Source of the DNA: Afipia sp.
GTDB taxonomy: Bacteria > Pseudomonadota > Alphaproteobacteria > Rhizobiales > Xanthobacteraceae
Direction of reading: 5' to 3'
DNA length: 5,810 nucleotides
Assembly (NCBI GenBank): GCA_020056155.1
Contig: JAGVII010000729.1
Location: 1 to 5,810 of the forward strand
Positions 5,209 through 5,810 of this stretch are shown here, one piece after another. The notes under the pieces were generated by a model. The model was not told where the DNA came from and searched no databases. It saw only the letters and a program-made list of their open reading frames with translations. The position numbers were made by a program, and so were the translations under genes. Positions within the stretch are counted from its first letter, which is position 1. Each line of letters starts with the position of its first letter.

Positions 5209-5810
5209 ATGACATCAGCATTCACCTTTCCGGGACAGGGATCGCAGACGGTCGGCATGGGCAAGGCGCTCGCCGACGCATTTCCGGCAGCCAGGGCCGT
5301 GTTCGACGAGGTCGATGCGGCGCTCGGGCAAAAGCTCACCGCGATCATCTGGGACGGTCCTGCGGAGACGCTGCAACTGACCGAGAACGCCCAGCCGGCG
5401 CTGATGGCCGTGTCGCTGGCGACGCTGCGTGTGCTGGAGAGCGAAGCGGGGATCGACATCGCGCGCGATGCGGCCTTCGTTGCCGGTCATTCGCTAGGCG
5501 AATACTCCGCACTGGCCGCGGCGGGCAGTTTCTCGATCAGCGATACGGCGAAGTTGCTGCGCACACGCGGTCTCGCCATGCAGAAAGCCGTGCCGGTGGG
5601 CGTCGGCGCGATGGCTGCGCTGCTCGGGCTCGATTACGAAGCCGCCGTCGCGGTGGCCGAGGAAGCCGCGCAGGGCCAGGTCTGTCAGGCCGCCAACGAC
5701 AATGGCGGCGGGCAGGTGGTGGTCTCCGGCGACAAGGCTGCTGTTGAGCGAGCGCTCGAGATCGCCAAGACCAGGGGTGCCAAGCGTGCGATGCTTCTTC
5801 CCGTCTCTGC
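5209..5810 (+). CDS. fabD: Malonyl-CoA:ACP transacylase, N-terminal 200 residues (runs off window)
   Basis: The product transfers malonyl groups from CoA to acyl carrier protein, supplying extender units for type II fatty acid synthesis in the cytoplasm. The N-terminal motif FPGQGSQ (7-13) carries the oxyanion-hole glutamine (Q10). The nucleophile elbow GHSLGEY (93-99) carries the catalytic serine S95, and R120 in LLRTRG is the malonyl-carboxylate-binding arginine (E. coli S92 and R117). Residues about 131-195 form the start of the small ferredoxin-like subdomain (GAMAALLG, then CQAANDNGGGQVVVSG). The catalytic histidine, near residue 204, is beyond the right edge. ATG 5209 is preceded by AGGGGA (5198-5203) five bases upstream. 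Nothing in the visible part is disrupted. Genes for FabG, ACP and FabF would be expected downstream but are not visible here. Confidence 0.97.
   Translation, partial: MTSAFTFPGQGSQTVGMGKALADAFPAARAVFDEVDAALGQKLTAIIWDGPAETLQLTENAQPALMAVSLATLRVLESEAGIDIARDAAFVAGHSLGEYSALAAAGSFSISDTAKLLRTRGLAMQKAVPVGVGAMAALLGLDYEAAVAVAEEAAQGQVCQAANDNGGGQVVVSGDKAAVERALEIAKTRGAKRAMLLPVS

Overview
The window looks like a chromosomal segment of a high-GC alphaproteobacterium, most likely a Rhizobiales/Bradyrhizobiaceae-type organism. This rests on the GC-rich codon use, the rpsF-rpsR-DUF2232-rplI gene order with C-terminally extended S6 and L9, CTTGAC-like -35 elements, and fabD close by. The genus cannot be fixed from the sequence alone.

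Layout from left to right. (1) The 3' end of a plus-strand PaaI-type hotdog thioesterase gene (1-186). (2) A strong hairpin with T-tracts on both sides (188-220), which can terminate this gene and also the operon converging on it. (3) A minus-strand ribosomal protein operon read right to left: rpsF (S6, 2252-2728), rpsR (S18, 2007-2246), a DUF2232 polytopic membrane protein (908-1873) and rplI (L9, 248-853). (4) A 340-nt divergent intergenic region (2729-3068). On the minus strand it holds a candidate rpsF promoter and a leader in which the rpsF Shine-Dalgarno can pair perfectly over 9 bp with an upstream segment. On the plus strand it holds a candidate promoter overlapped by a 17-bp palindrome. 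(5) A plus-strand, translationally coupled pair: a TetR-family regulator (3069-3767) and a three-histidine-box membrane fatty acid desaturase (3764-4789). (6) A small minus-strand single-pass membrane protein (4804-5004) convergent with the desaturase. (7) The first 200 codons of plus-strand fabD (malonyl-CoA:ACP transacylase), running off the right edge.

Functionally the window joins translation (S6, S18, L9) to lipid metabolism. The TetR-desaturase pair sits between the ribosomal operon and the start of a fatty acid synthesis locus, so it may adjust the unsaturation of acyl chains in response to an acyl or other lipophilic ligand. No phage, insertion sequence, CRISPR, tRNA or rRNA was seen. 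I did not find a clearly new multi-gene system. The most notable signals are regulatory: the mutually exclusive RNA structures in the rpsF leader and the palindrome covering the tetR-desaturase promoter.
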